DNA of 40,884 nt from Pseudomonadota bacterium (GCA_021845595.1 JAJZVV010000006.1:148361-189244); one strand, 5' to 3'; positions 22,652 through 31,711 are shown, numbered from the stretch's first letter. Numbers and translations are program-made. The notes: a model not told the origin generated them from the sequence alone.

Positions 22652-23998
22652 ATGCCCGACGGTTTGCACGCCACCATCGAGACCGCGCTCGAGGACGACG
22701 CCGAACGCGGCGTGTTCCGCGTGGCCCGGGACATCTTTACCGACCCGACGCTGTTCGAGCTCGAGATGCGCCACATCTTCGAGGGCAACTGGATCTATCT
22801 TGCCCACGAGAGCCAGATCCCGAACAACAACGATTACTTCACCTCCTGGATCGGCCGGCAGCCGATTGTCATAGCCCGCAACCGTCAGGGCGAGCTGCAC
22901 GCCTTCATCAATGCCTGCAGCCATCGCGGCGCGATGCTGTGCCGGCACAAGCGCGGCAACAAATCCACCTACACTTGCCCGTTCCATGGCTGGACGTTCA
23001 ACAACAACGGCAAGCTGCTGAAGGTGAAGGATCCGGAGAGCGCGGGCTACCCCGATGGCTTCAACACGAGCGGCAGCCACGACCTGACCCGCGTCGCGCG
23101 TTTCGATAGCTATCGCGGCTTCCTGTTCGCCAGTCTGAATGCGGACGTGAAGCCACTGGCCGAGCATCTCGGCGAGGCGGCGAAGATCATCGACCTGATC
23201 GTCGATCAGTCGCCGGACGGTCTCGAAGTCCTCCGCGGCTCGTCCACCTATGTCTATGACGGCAACTGGAAGCTACAGACCGAGAATGGCGCCGACGGCT
23301 ACCATGTGTCGGCGGTGCATTGGAATTACGCGGCTACGACGAGCCGCCGCAATGAGGCCGAGCGCGAGGACAAGGTCCGCGCGATGAGCGCTGGCGGCTG
23401 GGCCAAGCAGGGCGGCGGCTTCTACTCGTTCGAGAACGGCCACCTGGTGCTCTGGACCAATTGGTCCAATCCCGAGGACCGACCGAATTGGGAACGCCGA
23501 GAGGAGCTGGCGGCGCAGTTCGGCCAGGCGCGGGCGGACTGGATGGTGCAGCGCAGCCGCAATCTGTGCCTCTATCCAAACGTCTACCTGATGGACCAGT
23601 TCTCCTCGCAGATCCGCACCTATCGGCCGATCGCGGTCGATAAGACCGAGGTGACGATCTACTGCATCGCGCCGAAGGGCGAAGCGCCCGACGCTCGCGC
23701 CCGGCGCATCCGGCAATATGAGGACTTCTTCAACGCTTCGGGCATGGCGACACCGGACGACCTCGAGGAGTTCCGCGCCTGCCAGTTCTCGATGGGCGCG
23801 CGCGCCGCGCGCTGGAACGATCTGTGCCGCGGCGCCAAGCACTGGATCGACGGACCCGACGAGGCGGCGACCGCGATCGGCCTCAACCCGATCATGAGCG
23901 GCGTGCGCACCGAGGACGAAGGCCTGTTCGTCGTCCAGCACAAATATTGGCAGGACACCATGCAGCGCGCGCTGAGCGCCGAAGCCACCCAGGGCTGA
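22652..23998 (+). CDS. benA: Benzoate 1,2-dioxygenase, large (alpha) subunit
   Basis: The product is 448 residues from the ATG at 22652 (GGGAGG upstream). The Rieske [2Fe-2S] site is Cys89-x-His91 ([11 protein letters not shown]) with Cys109-x2-His112 (CPFHGW). The mononuclear iron site has Asp215, His218 and His223 ([17 protein letters not shown]). Long stretches match the BenA pattern ([23 protein letters not shown]). It forms the oxygenase with BenB and converts benzoate to the cis-1,2-dihydrodiol carboxylate. The first gene of the ben-cat operon. Anthranilate or toluate use cannot be excluded, but benD next door favours benzoate. Confidence 0.94.
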   Translation: MPDGLHATIETALEDDAERGVFRVARDIFTDPTLFELEMRHIFEGNWIYLAHESQIPNNNDYFTSWIGRQPIVIARNRQGELHAFINACSHRGAMLCRHKRGNKSTYTCPFHGWTFNNNGKLLKVKDPESAGYPDGFNTSGSHDLTRVARFDSYRGFLFASLNADVKPLAEHLGEAAKIIDLIVDQSPDGLEVLRGSSTYVYDGNWKLQTENGADGYHVSAVHWNYAATTSRRNEAEREDKVRAMSAGGWAKQGGGFYSFENGHLVLWTNWSNPEDRPNWERREELAAQFGQARADWMVQRSRNLCLYPNVYLMDQFSSQIRTYRPIAVDKTEVTIYCIAPKGEAPDARARRIRQYEDFFNASGMATPDDLEEFRACQFSMGARAARWNDLCRGAKHWIDGPDEAATAIGLNPIMSGVRTEDEGLFVVQHKYWQDTMQRALSAEATQG

Positions 23999-24012
23999 GA
24001 GGGGGAACGATC

Positions 24013-24531
24013 ATGTCCACCAGCATTGACGCGCGGACGCTGCGCTTCTCGCGAGCCGACGCCGAGCAGTTCCTCTATCGCGAGGCGCGCGCGCTGGACG
24101 AGAAGGATTGGGACGCTTGGCTCGCCTGCTACGCGCCGGACGCCGAGTTCTGGATGCCCTCCTGGGACGACGACGACAGGCTGACCGAGGATCCGCAGAC
24201 CGAAATCTCGCTGATCTGGTACGGCGACCGCGGCGGGCTCGAGGACCGTGTGTTCCGCATCCGGACCGAGCGCAGCAGCGCGACCAGCCTGCCGGAGCCC
24301 CGCACCAGTCACAACATCAGCAACGTCGAAATCCTGGAGCAGACGGGCGGCCTGGTGAAGCTCCGCTTCAACTGGGTGACGTTCAGCTATCGCTACAAGA
24401 CCACGGACACCTATTTCGGCACGTCGTTCTACACGGTGGACACCACCGGCGCCGCGCCGCTGATCCGGCGCAAGAAGGTGATCCTGAAGAACGACTACAT
24501 CCATCACGTCGTCGACATCTATCACATCTGA
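24013..24531 (+). CDS. benB: Benzoate 1,2-dioxygenase, small (beta) subunit
   Basis: The product is 172 residues, the normal size for ring-hydroxylating dioxygenase beta subunits (SnoaL/NTF2-like fold). The motifs FLYREARALDEKDWDAWLAC and YAPDAEFWMPSW are characteristic, and the C-terminus KKVILKNDYIHHVVDIYHI is typical of BenB/XylY. It is structural, stabilising the alpha3-beta3 hexamer. It starts 14 bp after benA and 23 bp before benC, with GGGGGAACG before its ATG. Confidence 0.93.
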   Translation: MSTSIDARTLRFSRADAEQFLYREARALDEKDWDAWLACYAPDAEFWMPSWDDDDRLTEDPQTEISLIWYGDRGGLEDRVFRIRTERSSATSLPEPRTSHNISNVEILEQTGGLVKLRFNWVTFSYRYKTTDTYFGTSFYTVDTTGAAPLIRRKKVILKNDYIHHVVDIYHI

Positions 24532-24554
24532 CCGGCGCGGGCGGGAGAGTCATC

Positions 24555-25601
24555 ATGAGTCACAGCATCGCGCTCAACTTCGAGGACGGCGTCACGCGCT
24601 TCATCGAAGGCCGACCCGGCGAGACCGTCGCTGAGGCCTCGTATCGGCTTGGCATCAACATCCCGCTCGACTGCCGCGACGGGGCGTGCGGCACGTGCAA
24701 ATGCCGCGTTCAATCCGGCGATTATGACGGCGGCGACTACATCGAGGACGCGCTCACCGACGAGGAGGCGGCGAGCGGATTGGCGCTGGCGTGCCAGATG
24801 CGCCCGAAGGGCGACGTGATCGTGGACGTGTTCGCCTCCTCCGAGGTGTGCAAGACCAAGGGCCAGTCATTCCAGGCGCGCCTGCGCTCCGTGGACCGGC
24901 TGTCCGAGACGACGCTCGCCTTTACTCTCGAGGGAGCCGGACCGATCGCCTTCCTGCCGGGCCAGTACGTCAACGTCGCCGTGCCCGGCACGGATCAGCG
25001 CCGCTCCTATTCGTTCAGCTCGGCGCCGGGCGCCGAGACGCAGTCGTTCTTGGTGCGGGACATCAAGCCCGGCGTCATGAGCACCTTCCTGCGCGAGCGC
25101 GCGGCACCGGGGATGGACATGAGCTTCGCCGGGCCGTCGGGCAGTTTCTATCTGCGGGAGATCCGGCGTCCGCTGCTGTTCCTGGCCGGCGGGACGGGCC
25201 TGGCGCCGTTCCTGTCGATGCTCGAGCGCCTCGCGGTCACGGGCGAAGCTGGGCCGCACAAGGTGCACCTCGTCTACGGCGTGACCAACGACGCCGACCT
25301 GGTGTCGGTGGAGCAGCTGGAAGCGATTGCGGCTCGGTTGCCGGGCTTCAGCTTCAGCACCTGCGTCGCTGCCGACGGCAGCGCCCATCCGCGCAAGGGC
25401 TATGTGACGGCGCATATCGAGGACGGGCACCTCAATGGCGGCGACGTGGACGTCTATCTGTGCGGGCCGCCCGCCATGGTCGATGCCGTGCGGAGCTGGC
25501 TTGCGGGGCAAGGTGTGACGCCGGCCAATTTCTACTATGAAAAATTCTCGCCCAGCGGCACCGTGACCGCGATCGGCGAAGCGCACCGCGTGCCGGCATG
25601 A
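24555..25601 (+). CDS. benC: Benzoate 1,2-dioxygenase, electron transfer reductase
   Basis: The protein has 348 residues and three domains in BenC order. First is a plant-type [2Fe-2S] ferredoxin (Cys40, Cys45, Cys48 in DCRDGACGTCKC, plus Cys80). Next is an FAD domain (RRSYSFSSAP). Last is an NADH-binding domain (FLAGGTGLAPFLSML). It passes electrons from NADH to the Rieske centre of BenA. GGGAGAG precedes the ATG and its stop overlaps the benD start (ATGA). Confidence 0.94.
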   Translation: MSHSIALNFEDGVTRFIEGRPGETVAEASYRLGINIPLDCRDGACGTCKCRVQSGDYDGGDYIEDALTDEEAASGLALACQMRPKGDVIVDVFASSEVCKTKGQSFQARLRSVDRLSETTLAFTLEGAGPIAFLPGQYVNVAVPGTDQRRSYSFSSAPGAETQSFLVRDIKPGVMSTFLRERAAPGMDMSFAGPSGSFYLREIRRPLLFLAGGTGLAPFLSMLERLAVTGEAGPHKVHLVYGVTNDADLVSVEQLEAIAARLPGFSFSTCVAADGSAHPRKGYVTAHIEDGHLNGGDVDVYLCGPPAMVDAVRSWLAGQGVTPANFYYEKFSPSGTVTAIGEAHRVPA

Positions 25602-26389
25602 GCACGTCCAGGCACGCCTTCGCCGGCCGTTTCGCGGGCAAGACGGCCGTGGTCACCGGCGCCGCGCAAGGGATCGGCCGCGAGGTCGCGCTCCGCCTCG
25701 TCCGCGAAGGTGCGCGCGTCGCGATGATCGACCGGTCGCCGTCAGTCGAGGCGGTGCGCGCGGAAGCCGGCGCCGAGGCGATCGCGGTCGAGGCCGATCT
25801 CGAAACCTACGCCGGCGCCGAAGCCGCTGTCGCCGCTGCCCAGAACCGCTTTGGCCGACTTGACATCCTCGTCAACAACGTCGGCGGCACGATCTGGGCC
25901 AAACCCTACGCCGAATACGCGCCCGAGCAGATCGAGGCCGAAATCCGCCGCTCGCTCTACCCGACCCTCTGGTGCTGCCGCGCCGCGCTGCCGGCGATGG
26001 TCGCGGCCGGGGGCGGCGTGATCGTCAACGTCTCCTCGGTGGCGACGCGCGGCGTCAACCGCGTGCCTTACGCCGCAGCGAAGGGTGGGGTGAACGCGAT
26101 CACCGCCTGCCTCGCCTGGGAGTATGCCGGCGACAACGTCCGCGTCTGCGCCGTCGCACCCGGCGGCACCGACGCGCCGCCCCGCCACGTGCCGCGCAAC
26201 ACCGCGCCACAAAGCGAACAGGAGCGGGTCTGGTATAGCGAGGTCGTTGCCCAGACCACCGCCTCCAGCCTGCTCAAACGCTACGGCACGATCGGCGAGC
26301 AGGCCGCTGCGATCCTTTTCCTGGCTTCCGATGAAGCTTCCTACATCACCGGGGTGACCCTGCCCGTGGCGGGCGGCGATCTCGGCTGA
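25598..26389 (+). CDS. benD: cis-1,2-Dihydroxycyclohexadiene-1-carboxylate dehydrogenase
   Basis: The protein has 263 residues and a classical SDR fold: TGAAQGIG (20-27), NNVGG, Ser146/147 in NVSSVATRG and Tyr158-x3-Lys162. BenD oxidises and decarboxylates the benzoate dihydrodiol to catechol with NAD+. Overlap with benC by ATGA and its place directly before catechol 1,2-dioxygenase make the assignment firm. The Gly-Gly after NNV and the PRHVPRN segment also resemble known BenD proteins. Confidence 0.93.
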   Translation: MSTSRHAFAGRFAGKTAVVTGAAQGIGREVALRLVREGARVAMIDRSPSVEAVRAEAGAEAIAVEADLETYAGAEAAVAAAQNRFGRLDILVNNVGGTIWAKPYAEYAPEQIEAEIRRSLYPTLWCCRAALPAMVAAGGGVIVNVSSVATRGVNRVPYAAAKGGVNAITACLAWEYAGDNVRVCAVAPGGTDAPPRHVPRNTAPQSEQERVWYSEVVAQTTASSLLKRYGTIGEQAAAILFLASDEASYITGVTLPVAGGDLG

Positions 26390-26443
26390 ACAACGGCCGC
26401 CCGGACCGGTTCCGGCAACAGATATGATCTGGAGGGATACGCG

Positions 26444-27370
26444 ATGACCGAGAGCCTGATGGAGACGAAGCCGGTCAAGGACCTGCTGATGAAGGTGAGC
26501 GCGCTTGGCGCCGATGGCGGCGACGTGCGCCTGAAGCGGATCGTCCACCGGGTGGTGTCGGACCTGTTCCGCACCATCGAGGAGTTCGACGTGCAGCCGG
26601 ACGAGTTCTGGTCCGCGATGGCCTATCTGACCCGCGTCGGCCAAGCCAACGAGATCGGCCTGCTGGTGCCGGGTCTCGGCCTCGAAACCTTCCTCGACAT
26701 GCGGCTTGACCAGGCCGAGCAGCAGGCCGGGCTCGAGGGCGGCACGCCGCGCACCATCGAGGGCCCGCTCTGGCTCGAGGGCGCGCCGCTCTCGGTCGGC
26801 GAGGCGCGGCTCGACGACGGCAGCGAGCAAGGCGAGGTGCTGTTCATGCAGGGCCAGGTACGCGACTTGAACGGCAAGCCGGTCGCCGGCGCCGTGGTCG
26901 ACGTCTGGCACGCCAACACGAAGGGCGGCTATTCCGGCTTCGATCCCTCACAGCCGAAATACAACCTGCGCCGCCGTATTCAGACGGACGCGGAAGGACG
27001 CTACGTGTTCCGCTCCATCCTGCCCTCCGGCTACGCCTGCCCGCCGGACGGTCCGACCCAGCAATTGCTCGACGTGCTCGGGCGCCACGGTCATCGGCCG
27101 GCACACATCCACTTCTTCGTCGTCGCACCCGGCTATCGCAAGCTGACGACGCAGATCAACATCGATGGCGACGAATATCTGCACGACGACTTCGCGTTCG
27201 CCACGCGGGACGGCCTGATCCCCAGCGTCAAGCGCGTGTCGGACGCGGCGTCCATCCACGAAAAAGGCCTGAACGCGCCTTATGCGGAGATCGATTTCGA
27301 CTTCGTCCTGCATGCGGAAACGGCGGCCGCGCCGAAGACCGTCGTCGAGCGGGCGCACGCCCCCGCCTGA
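26444..27370 (+). CDS. catA: Catechol 1,2-dioxygenase (intradiol)
   Basis: The protein has 308 residues. The N-terminal helical dimer domain (about 1-105) is followed by the catalytic beta-sandwich. The Fe(III) ligands are visible: Tyr163 (GGYSGFD), Tyr197 (PSGYACPPDG), His221 and His223 (RPAHIHFF). It cleaves catechol between the hydroxyls to cis,cis-muconate. GGAGGG sits 7 bp before the ATG. The gene follows benD by 54 bp and is separated from catB by 109 bp that contain a strong hairpin. Confidence 0.95.
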   Translation: MTESLMETKPVKDLLMKVSALGADGGDVRLKRIVHRVVSDLFRTIEEFDVQPDEFWSAMAYLTRVGQANEIGLLVPGLGLETFLDMRLDQAEQQAGLEGGTPRTIEGPLWLEGAPLSVGEARLDDGSEQGEVLFMQGQVRDLNGKPVAGAVVDVWHANTKGGYSGFDPSQPKYNLRRRIQTDAEGRYVFRSILPSGYACPPDGPTQQLLDVLGRHGHRPAHIHFFVVAPGYRKLTTQINIDGDEYLHDDFAFATRDGLIPSVKRVSDAASIHEKGLNAPYAEIDFDFVLHAETAAAPKTVVERAHAPA

Positions 27371-27378
27371 ACCGGCCC

Positions 27379-27404
27379 GCCCGGCTGCCTGACCGCAGCC
27401 GGGC
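27379..27404 (+). terminator. 10-bp hairpin between catA and catB
   Basis: GCCCGGCTGC, a 6-nt loop (CTGACC) and the exact complement GCAGCCGGGC follow the catA stop by 8 bp. A C-rich stretch rather than T-run follows. It may be a partial terminator or an mRNA-stabilising structure that sets the catA to catB ratio. Confidence 0.45.
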
Positions 27405-27479
27405 TCCCCCACACTTCCCACCGTGCCAAGCGCCCTTCGGCGCGCTGCTGCCCGACCTCGTCCTGATGGAACCGCCGCC

Positions 27480-28640
27480 ATGCCCGACACGACCCTGACG
27501 ATCGCAGCCGATTTGCGGCGCGACACCGCCGTTGCGGAGATCCGCAGCACCATCGTCGACGTCCCGACGGTGCGCGGGCACAAGCTCTCGCAAACGTCTA
27601 TCACGGCGCAGAGCTACGTCGTCGTCGAACTGATGCTCGCCAATGGAGTGACCGGCATTGGCGAAGCGGCGACCCTGGGCGGCCCGCGGTGGAGCGAGGA
27701 AAGCGTCGAGGCGATCAAGGCGAACATCGATGCTTATCTCGCGCCGTCGCTGATCGGTCACGCCAGCGATCGTTTCGAAGCGGCCGCCGCCCGGATGGAC
27801 GCGGCCGCCAAGCGCAACAATGCCGCGAAGGCGGCGATCGAGACCGCGCTGTTCGACGCGGTTGGCAAGACGCTGGGCGTGCCCGCCGCCTTGCTGCTCG
27901 GGGGCATCGTGCGTGACCGGGTTCCCGTGCTCTGGACCCTCGCCTCTGGCGACTCGGCACAAGAGGTCGAGGAAGCCGAACGCAAGCTCGCCGCCCGGCT
28001 GCACGACACGTTCAAGGTCAAGATCGGCGCGCAATCAGCCGAAGCCGACCTGGCGCGCCTGCGGCACCTGTCGCGGGCGCTCGAAGGCCGCGCCAGGCTG
28101 ATCGTCGACGTGAACCAAGCGTGGGACGAGGCCGTCTCGGCGCGCTGCCTGCCGGCGCTCGCCGACATGGGCATCGTGCTCGTCGAGCAGCCCGTCCCAG
28201 CCTGGAATGTCGCCGCAATGGCCCGGCTGCGCGCGCGTCCTGGCACACCGCCGCTACTGGCGGACGAATGCGTGTTCGATGCGCACGACATGCTGGCCGT
28301 AGCGCAGGCGGGGGCGGCGGACGCGGTTTCGCTCAAGCTGGTCAAGCACGCCGGCCTGCTCGGCCTGCATAAGGTCGCGGCCGTGGCGGAGGCGGCCGGG
28401 ATCGCGCTCTATGGCGGCTGCCTGCTGGAGAGTTCGATCGGGGCGGCGGCGCATCTGCACGCCTTCGCCGGGCTGCGCGAGCTCGCATGGGGCTGCGAGC
28501 ATTTCGGCCCGCAGATCCTGACCGACGATCTCGTCACCGAGCCCCTCCGGTTCGCTGATTTCCACGTGCACCTGCCCTCGGGTCCAGGGCTCGGGGTCCA
28601 GCTCGATCAACAGAAACTGCGCCGCTACGCGCGCCAATAA
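27480..28640 (+). CDS. catB: Muconate cycloisomerase
   Basis: The product is 386 residues from the ATG at 27480; a GTG at 27423 would add 19 poorly conserved residues. It is an enolase-superfamily protein of the MLE subgroup with the Lys-x-Lys motif (Lys179, Lys181 in FKVKIG), metal ligands Asp210 (VDVNQAWDE), Glu236 (VEQP) and Asp262 (ADEC), and the second catalytic Lys286 (SLKLVK). It turns cis,cis-muconate into muconolactone, using Mn2+ or Mg2+. It is followed by catC after 12 bp. The gene order catA-catB-catC is one of several seen in bacteria. Confidence 0.93.
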   Translation: MPDTTLTIAADLRRDTAVAEIRSTIVDVPTVRGHKLSQTSITAQSYVVVELMLANGVTGIGEAATLGGPRWSEESVEAIKANIDAYLAPSLIGHASDRFEAAAARMDAAAKRNNAAKAAIETALFDAVGKTLGVPAALLLGGIVRDRVPVLWTLASGDSAQEVEEAERKLAARLHDTFKVKIGAQSAEADLARLRHLSRALEGRARLIVDVNQAWDEAVSARCLPALADMGIVLVEQPVPAWNVAAMARLRARPGTPPLLADECVFDAHDMLAVAQAGAADAVSLKLVKHAGLLGLHKVAAVAEAAGIALYGGCLLESSIGAAAHLHAFAGLRELAWGCEHFGPQILTDDLVTEPLRFADFHVHLPSGPGLGVQLDQQKLRRYARQ

Positions 28641-28652
28641 CGGAGGGCCGAG

Positions 28653-28931
28653 ATGCTCTACTGCATTCGAATGGACGTGCGCGTGCCACACGATGTCGAT
28701 CCGGCACGGTTCCAAACACTCGTGGCCGAGGAGAAGACGCGCGCCCAAACGCTGCAGCGCGAGGGCAAGTGGCGCCACCTTTGGCGCATCGCCGGCGAAT
28801 ACGCGAACATCAGCGTCTTCGACGTCGCCGACCATGACGAGCTGCACGCGATCCTCTCGGGACTGCCGCTGTTCCCGTTCATGACGATCGCAGTCACACC
28901 GCTCGCGCGCCACCCGTCCACCATCGCGTGA
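28653..28931 (+). CDS. catC: Muconolactone delta-isomerase
   Basis: The 92-residue product matches the short CatC family (about 96). MLYCIRMDVRVPHD, LQREGKWRHLWRIAGEYANI and LPLFPFMTIAVTPLARHPS are diagnostic. It converts muconolactone to 3-oxoadipate enol-lactone as a homodecamer in known cases. CGGAGG precedes the ATG. The next enzyme of the classical route, enol-lactone hydrolase (pcaD/catD), is not encoded in the window. Confidence 0.95.
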   Translation: MLYCIRMDVRVPHDVDPARFQTLVAEEKTRAQTLQREGKWRHLWRIAGEYANISVFDVADHDELHAILSGLPLFPFMTIAVTPLARHPSTIA

Positions 28932-29004
28932 GCGGAACCATCACGTCGCGACCTCGAAACGCTGCCAGCATCCGTTAAGTTCCGCGCGAGAAGGAAAGTC
29001 GATC

Positions 29005-30423
29005 ATGAACCGCCTATCCGAGCGCTCCCGCGCCGCCGGCCAACACGCGGCCCGCTTCACCGCCGAGGCAGTTGAACCTCTCACTCCCACACGGCGCGGC
29101 CTGCTCGCGGCCTCAGCGTGCTGTGTGGTGGCCAGCAGTATCGGCCTCCGCGCCGCTCCCGCGCACGCGTCGCCAGCGTCGTCACCCCTGCATGGACAGC
29201 TCGACGCGGCCGCGGCGTCGATCGAGGCCAGGATGATTGCGTGGCGGCGCGACATTCACCAGAACCCGGAGCTCGGCAATCAGGAGACGCGCACCGCCGC
29301 CCTGGTCGCGGACCATCTGCGCCGGCTCGGCTACGACGTGCGCGAGCGGGTCGGTGGCACCGGTGTCGTCGCCGTCTTGCGAGGTGCCGCCGGGCCGGGC
29401 CCGGTCGTCGCGCTGCGGGCGGACATGGATGCGCTACCGGTCGCCGAACCGCAAAGCACGCCCTTCGCCTCGCGAGTCCGTGCCACGTGGGACGGGGCCG
29501 AGGTTCCCGTCATGCATGCCTGCGGGCACGACTGCCACACGGCGATCCTGATGGCGGCTGCCGAAGTCCTCGCGGCTCATCGCGGAGCGCTCCGCGGGGC
29601 GGTCAAGCTGATCTTCCAGCCTGCAGAGGAGGGCTTGCCACGCGGCGAGATCGGCGGCGCGCGGCGCATGATCGACGAAGGCGCGTTCGCTGATCCAAAG
29701 CCGGACATGGTATTCGGTCTGCACGTGGTGAGCGCCCTGCCAACCGGAACGCTCGCTTACCGGCCCGGCGCGGCGCTGGCCAGCTCGGACGAGTTCAGGA
29801 TCGTCGTCACCGGACGCCAGACGCATGCGGCATTCCCGTGGGCCGGCGTCGACCCGATCGTCGTCGCCGCGCAGATCGTCTCCGCCCTGCAGACGATCGA
29901 AAGCCGCCAAGTCAATATCTCTGAACCCTCCGTGTTGTCGGTCGCGACGGTCAACGGCGGCAACCGCGCCAATATCATTCCCGATCGGGTGACGATGACG
30001 GGAACGCTGCGCACCATGAGCGAGGAGCGCCGCGTGTTCATGAAGCGGCGAGTGCAGGAGATCATCCAGAGCATCGCTGCGGGCATGGACGCAGCCGCTC
30101 AACTCGAATGGCTGCCCAACGGCTACGCGATCACCGTCAACAACCCAGACTTGACCGCCCGAATGCTGCCCAGCTTGCAGCGGGTTGCCGGTTCGGACCA
30201 AGTCCGGCTCGGTCCACCGATCATGGCAACCGAGGATTTCTCGTTCTTCGCTGAACAGGCGCCTGGTCTGTTCTTCCTTGTGGGAGTGACGCCCCGTGAC
30301 CAGGATCCCGGACGCGCTGCCCCCAACCACTCGCCACGGTTTACGGTCGACGAGAGCGGTCTGTTGGTGGGGCTGCGAGCGCTCCTACATCTGGTTGCCG
30401 ACACCGCAGGCCAACTCGCATGA
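29005..30423 (+). CDS. Tat-exported M20-family amidohydrolase (hippurate hydrolase-like)
   Basis: The protein has 472 residues. It has an unusually long N-region with a twin-arginine motif (TRRGLLAAS, Arg30-Arg31), a hydrophobic core and an AHA cut site near residue 55, so it should be folded before export by Tat. The M20D catalytic core shows RADMDALPV, Cys173-Gly-His175 (MHACGHDCHTA), Glu208-Glu209 (QPAEEG), GRQTHAAFPW and a late NHSPRF. Family members split N-acyl or N-benzoyl amino acids. In a benzoate operon a periplasmic benzoyl-amino-acid hydrolase would release benzoate. This role is inferred. The stop overlaps the next gene (ATGA). Confidence 0.85.
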   Translation: MNRLSERSRAAGQHAARFTAEAVEPLTPTRRGLLAASACCVVASSIGLRAAPAHASPASSPLHGQLDAAAASIEARMIAWRRDIHQNPELGNQETRTAALVADHLRRLGYDVRERVGGTGVVAVLRGAAGPGPVVALRADMDALPVAEPQSTPFASRVRATWDGAEVPVMHACGHDCHTAILMAAAEVLAAHRGALRGAVKLIFQPAEEGLPRGEIGGARRMIDEGAFADPKPDMVFGLHVVSALPTGTLAYRPGAALASSDEFRIVVTGRQTHAAFPWAGVDPIVVAAQIVSALQTIESRQVNISEPSVLSVATVNGGNRANIIPDRVTMTGTLRTMSEERRVFMKRRVQEIIQSIAAGMDAAAQLEWLPNGYAITVNNPDLTARMLPSLQRVAGSDQVRLGPPIMATEDFSFFAEQAPGLFFLVGVTPRDQDPGRAAPNHSPRFTVDESGLLVGLRALLHLVADTAGQLA

Positions 30424-31289
30424 TTTTGAGCCAAGCAGCATCTGATGAAGCTGAGGTGCGGCCTTGCATCATCGCGGTCGCAATTACCGGATCCGTGCCA
30501 AGAAAGCAGGACAATCCGGCCGTCCCCGTAACGCCAACGGAACAGATCGAGAGCACGCACGAGGCGTTCGAAGCGGGCGCGTCGCTCGTACACATTCACG
30601 TTCGCAACGCGGACGAGTCCCCATCGAGCGACCCCTCTCTGTTCGCCCTGGTGCAAGCCGGTATCCGGAAGCACTGTCCCGGGATGATCATCCAATTCTC
30701 GACCGGGGGGCGGGGTCGAGATCCGTCATCCCGCGGCAATGCGCTCGAGCTCCGGCCGGACATGGCGTCGCTATCGACCGGCTCGGTGAATTTTCCGACG
30801 ATCGTGTACGAGAACTCCACCTCGCTCGTCACCGAACTGGCCAGCCGAATGAAGGCGTTCGGCGTACGGCCGGAGATCGAGTTGTTCGATCTGAGCCACA
30901 TTTATGGTGCCAGGCGTCTGATTGAGGCCGGCCTCATGGATGAGAGGCCGCACGTGCAGGTCGTCATGGGCGTCAAGAACGCACTGCCGGCCGATGAGCG
31001 CGTGCTCGACGTGATGCTTGGCGAGATCCGCCATCACCTTCCAAAGGCGACTTGGACAGCGGCAGGGATCGGCGCCGCTCAGTCGAAGGTGACGGACTGG
31101 GCCCTTGCCCGTGGCGCCGACGCGGTGCGGACCGGACTGGAGGACAATATCCGGGTGAGCCGCCTCCAACTGGCGAAGAGCAACGCCGAGTTGGTGCATC
31201 TCGCGACCCAGGCGTGCCTCCGCCACGGGCGACGCCCGGCGACGCACGCGGAGGCTCGCAAAGCTCTTGGCCTTTCAACCGCCCCCTGA
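30420..31289 (+). CDS. Beta-keto acid cleavage enzyme (BKACE, DUF849)
   Basis: The protein has 289 residues. The BKACE TIM-barrel signatures are AVAITGS, the zinc ligands His58 and His60 in HIHVRN, QFSTGGRG and RTGLEDNI near residue 240 (Glu as third zinc ligand). These enzymes take a 3-keto acid and acetyl-CoA and give acetoacetate plus the shortened acyl-CoA. The gene overlaps the exported M20 gene by ATGA and sits at the end of the ben-cat operon, whose product 3-oxoadipate is a 3-keto acid. Cleaving it would give succinyl-CoA and acetoacetate. The family is certain; the substrate is inferred. Confidence 0.88.
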   Translation: MILSQAASDEAEVRPCIIAVAITGSVPRKQDNPAVPVTPTEQIESTHEAFEAGASLVHIHVRNADESPSSDPSLFALVQAGIRKHCPGMIIQFSTGGRGRDPSSRGNALELRPDMASLSTGSVNFPTIVYENSTSLVTELASRMKAFGVRPEIELFDLSHIYGARRLIEAGLMDERPHVQVVMGVKNALPADERVLDVMLGEIRHHLPKATWTAAGIGAAQSKVTDWALARGADAVRTGLEDNIRVSRLQLAKSNAELVHLATQACLRHGRRPATHAEARKALGLSTAP

Positions 31290-31365
31290 ATTGACGCCGG
31301 CGGCGTGCCGGAACCATCAACGCGTCCGTTGCTTCCATCCGCGCGCCGGTCGCACACTCGCGGTG

Positions 31366-31503
31366 TTCGCAATCGTCGTTGAGGCCAAGGGTGCGGCGGC
31401 CTCGGCCTTTTACGAGGGCTTCGGGTTCGGCCCGTTTCCCCTGCATCCGCGCCGCTTGTTTCTCTTGACCTCGACGGCCGTCGAGGCCGTTGAGAGGCTG
31501 TAG
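31366..31503 (+). pseudogene. C-terminal remnant of a GNAT acetyltransferase (TacT-like)
   Basis: The frame reads FAIVVEAKGAAASAFYEGFG, FGPFPLHPRRLFLLTST, which is the last third of small GNAT toxins (EAKDEAAAAFYRxFGFxPF... LFLPL). The acetyl-CoA-binding part is absent, and the upstream frame runs back into the 3' end of the BKACE gene. There is no antitoxin partner. It is probably a leftover of a toxin-antitoxin locus. Confidence 0.55.
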
Positions 31504-31711
31504 CCGTGCGGGAAAGATCCGCGGTTAACCCCGAGCGCGTGTCCGATGCCGGGACGGCTGTGGGATATTGGTTCTTGCGCTGTCGGTTTCCCGTTCTTTT
31601 TCGGCGCCTTACTGGGAAACGGATACGAGTTCGGTATAAGTGGCAGCGCCTCCCCGCGGCAGGGATGATCGAGGCGTCCTGCACGCGGACGATCGGCACG
31701 GGAGGTGGACC
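31504..31711. other. Probable control region upstream of dinB
   Basis: Less GC-rich than its surroundings. It contains GGTATAAGT near 31632, which could be a -10 box, and a repeated GTTCTT about 31571 and 31593. I looked for the alphaproteobacterial LexA box (GTTC-N7-GTTC) and did not find a clean match. Confidence 0.3.

Noticed and set aside
31504-31711. LexA (SOS) box upstream of dinB
   Set aside because: GTTC occurs several times, but no pair has the N7 spacing required for the alphaproteobacterial box.
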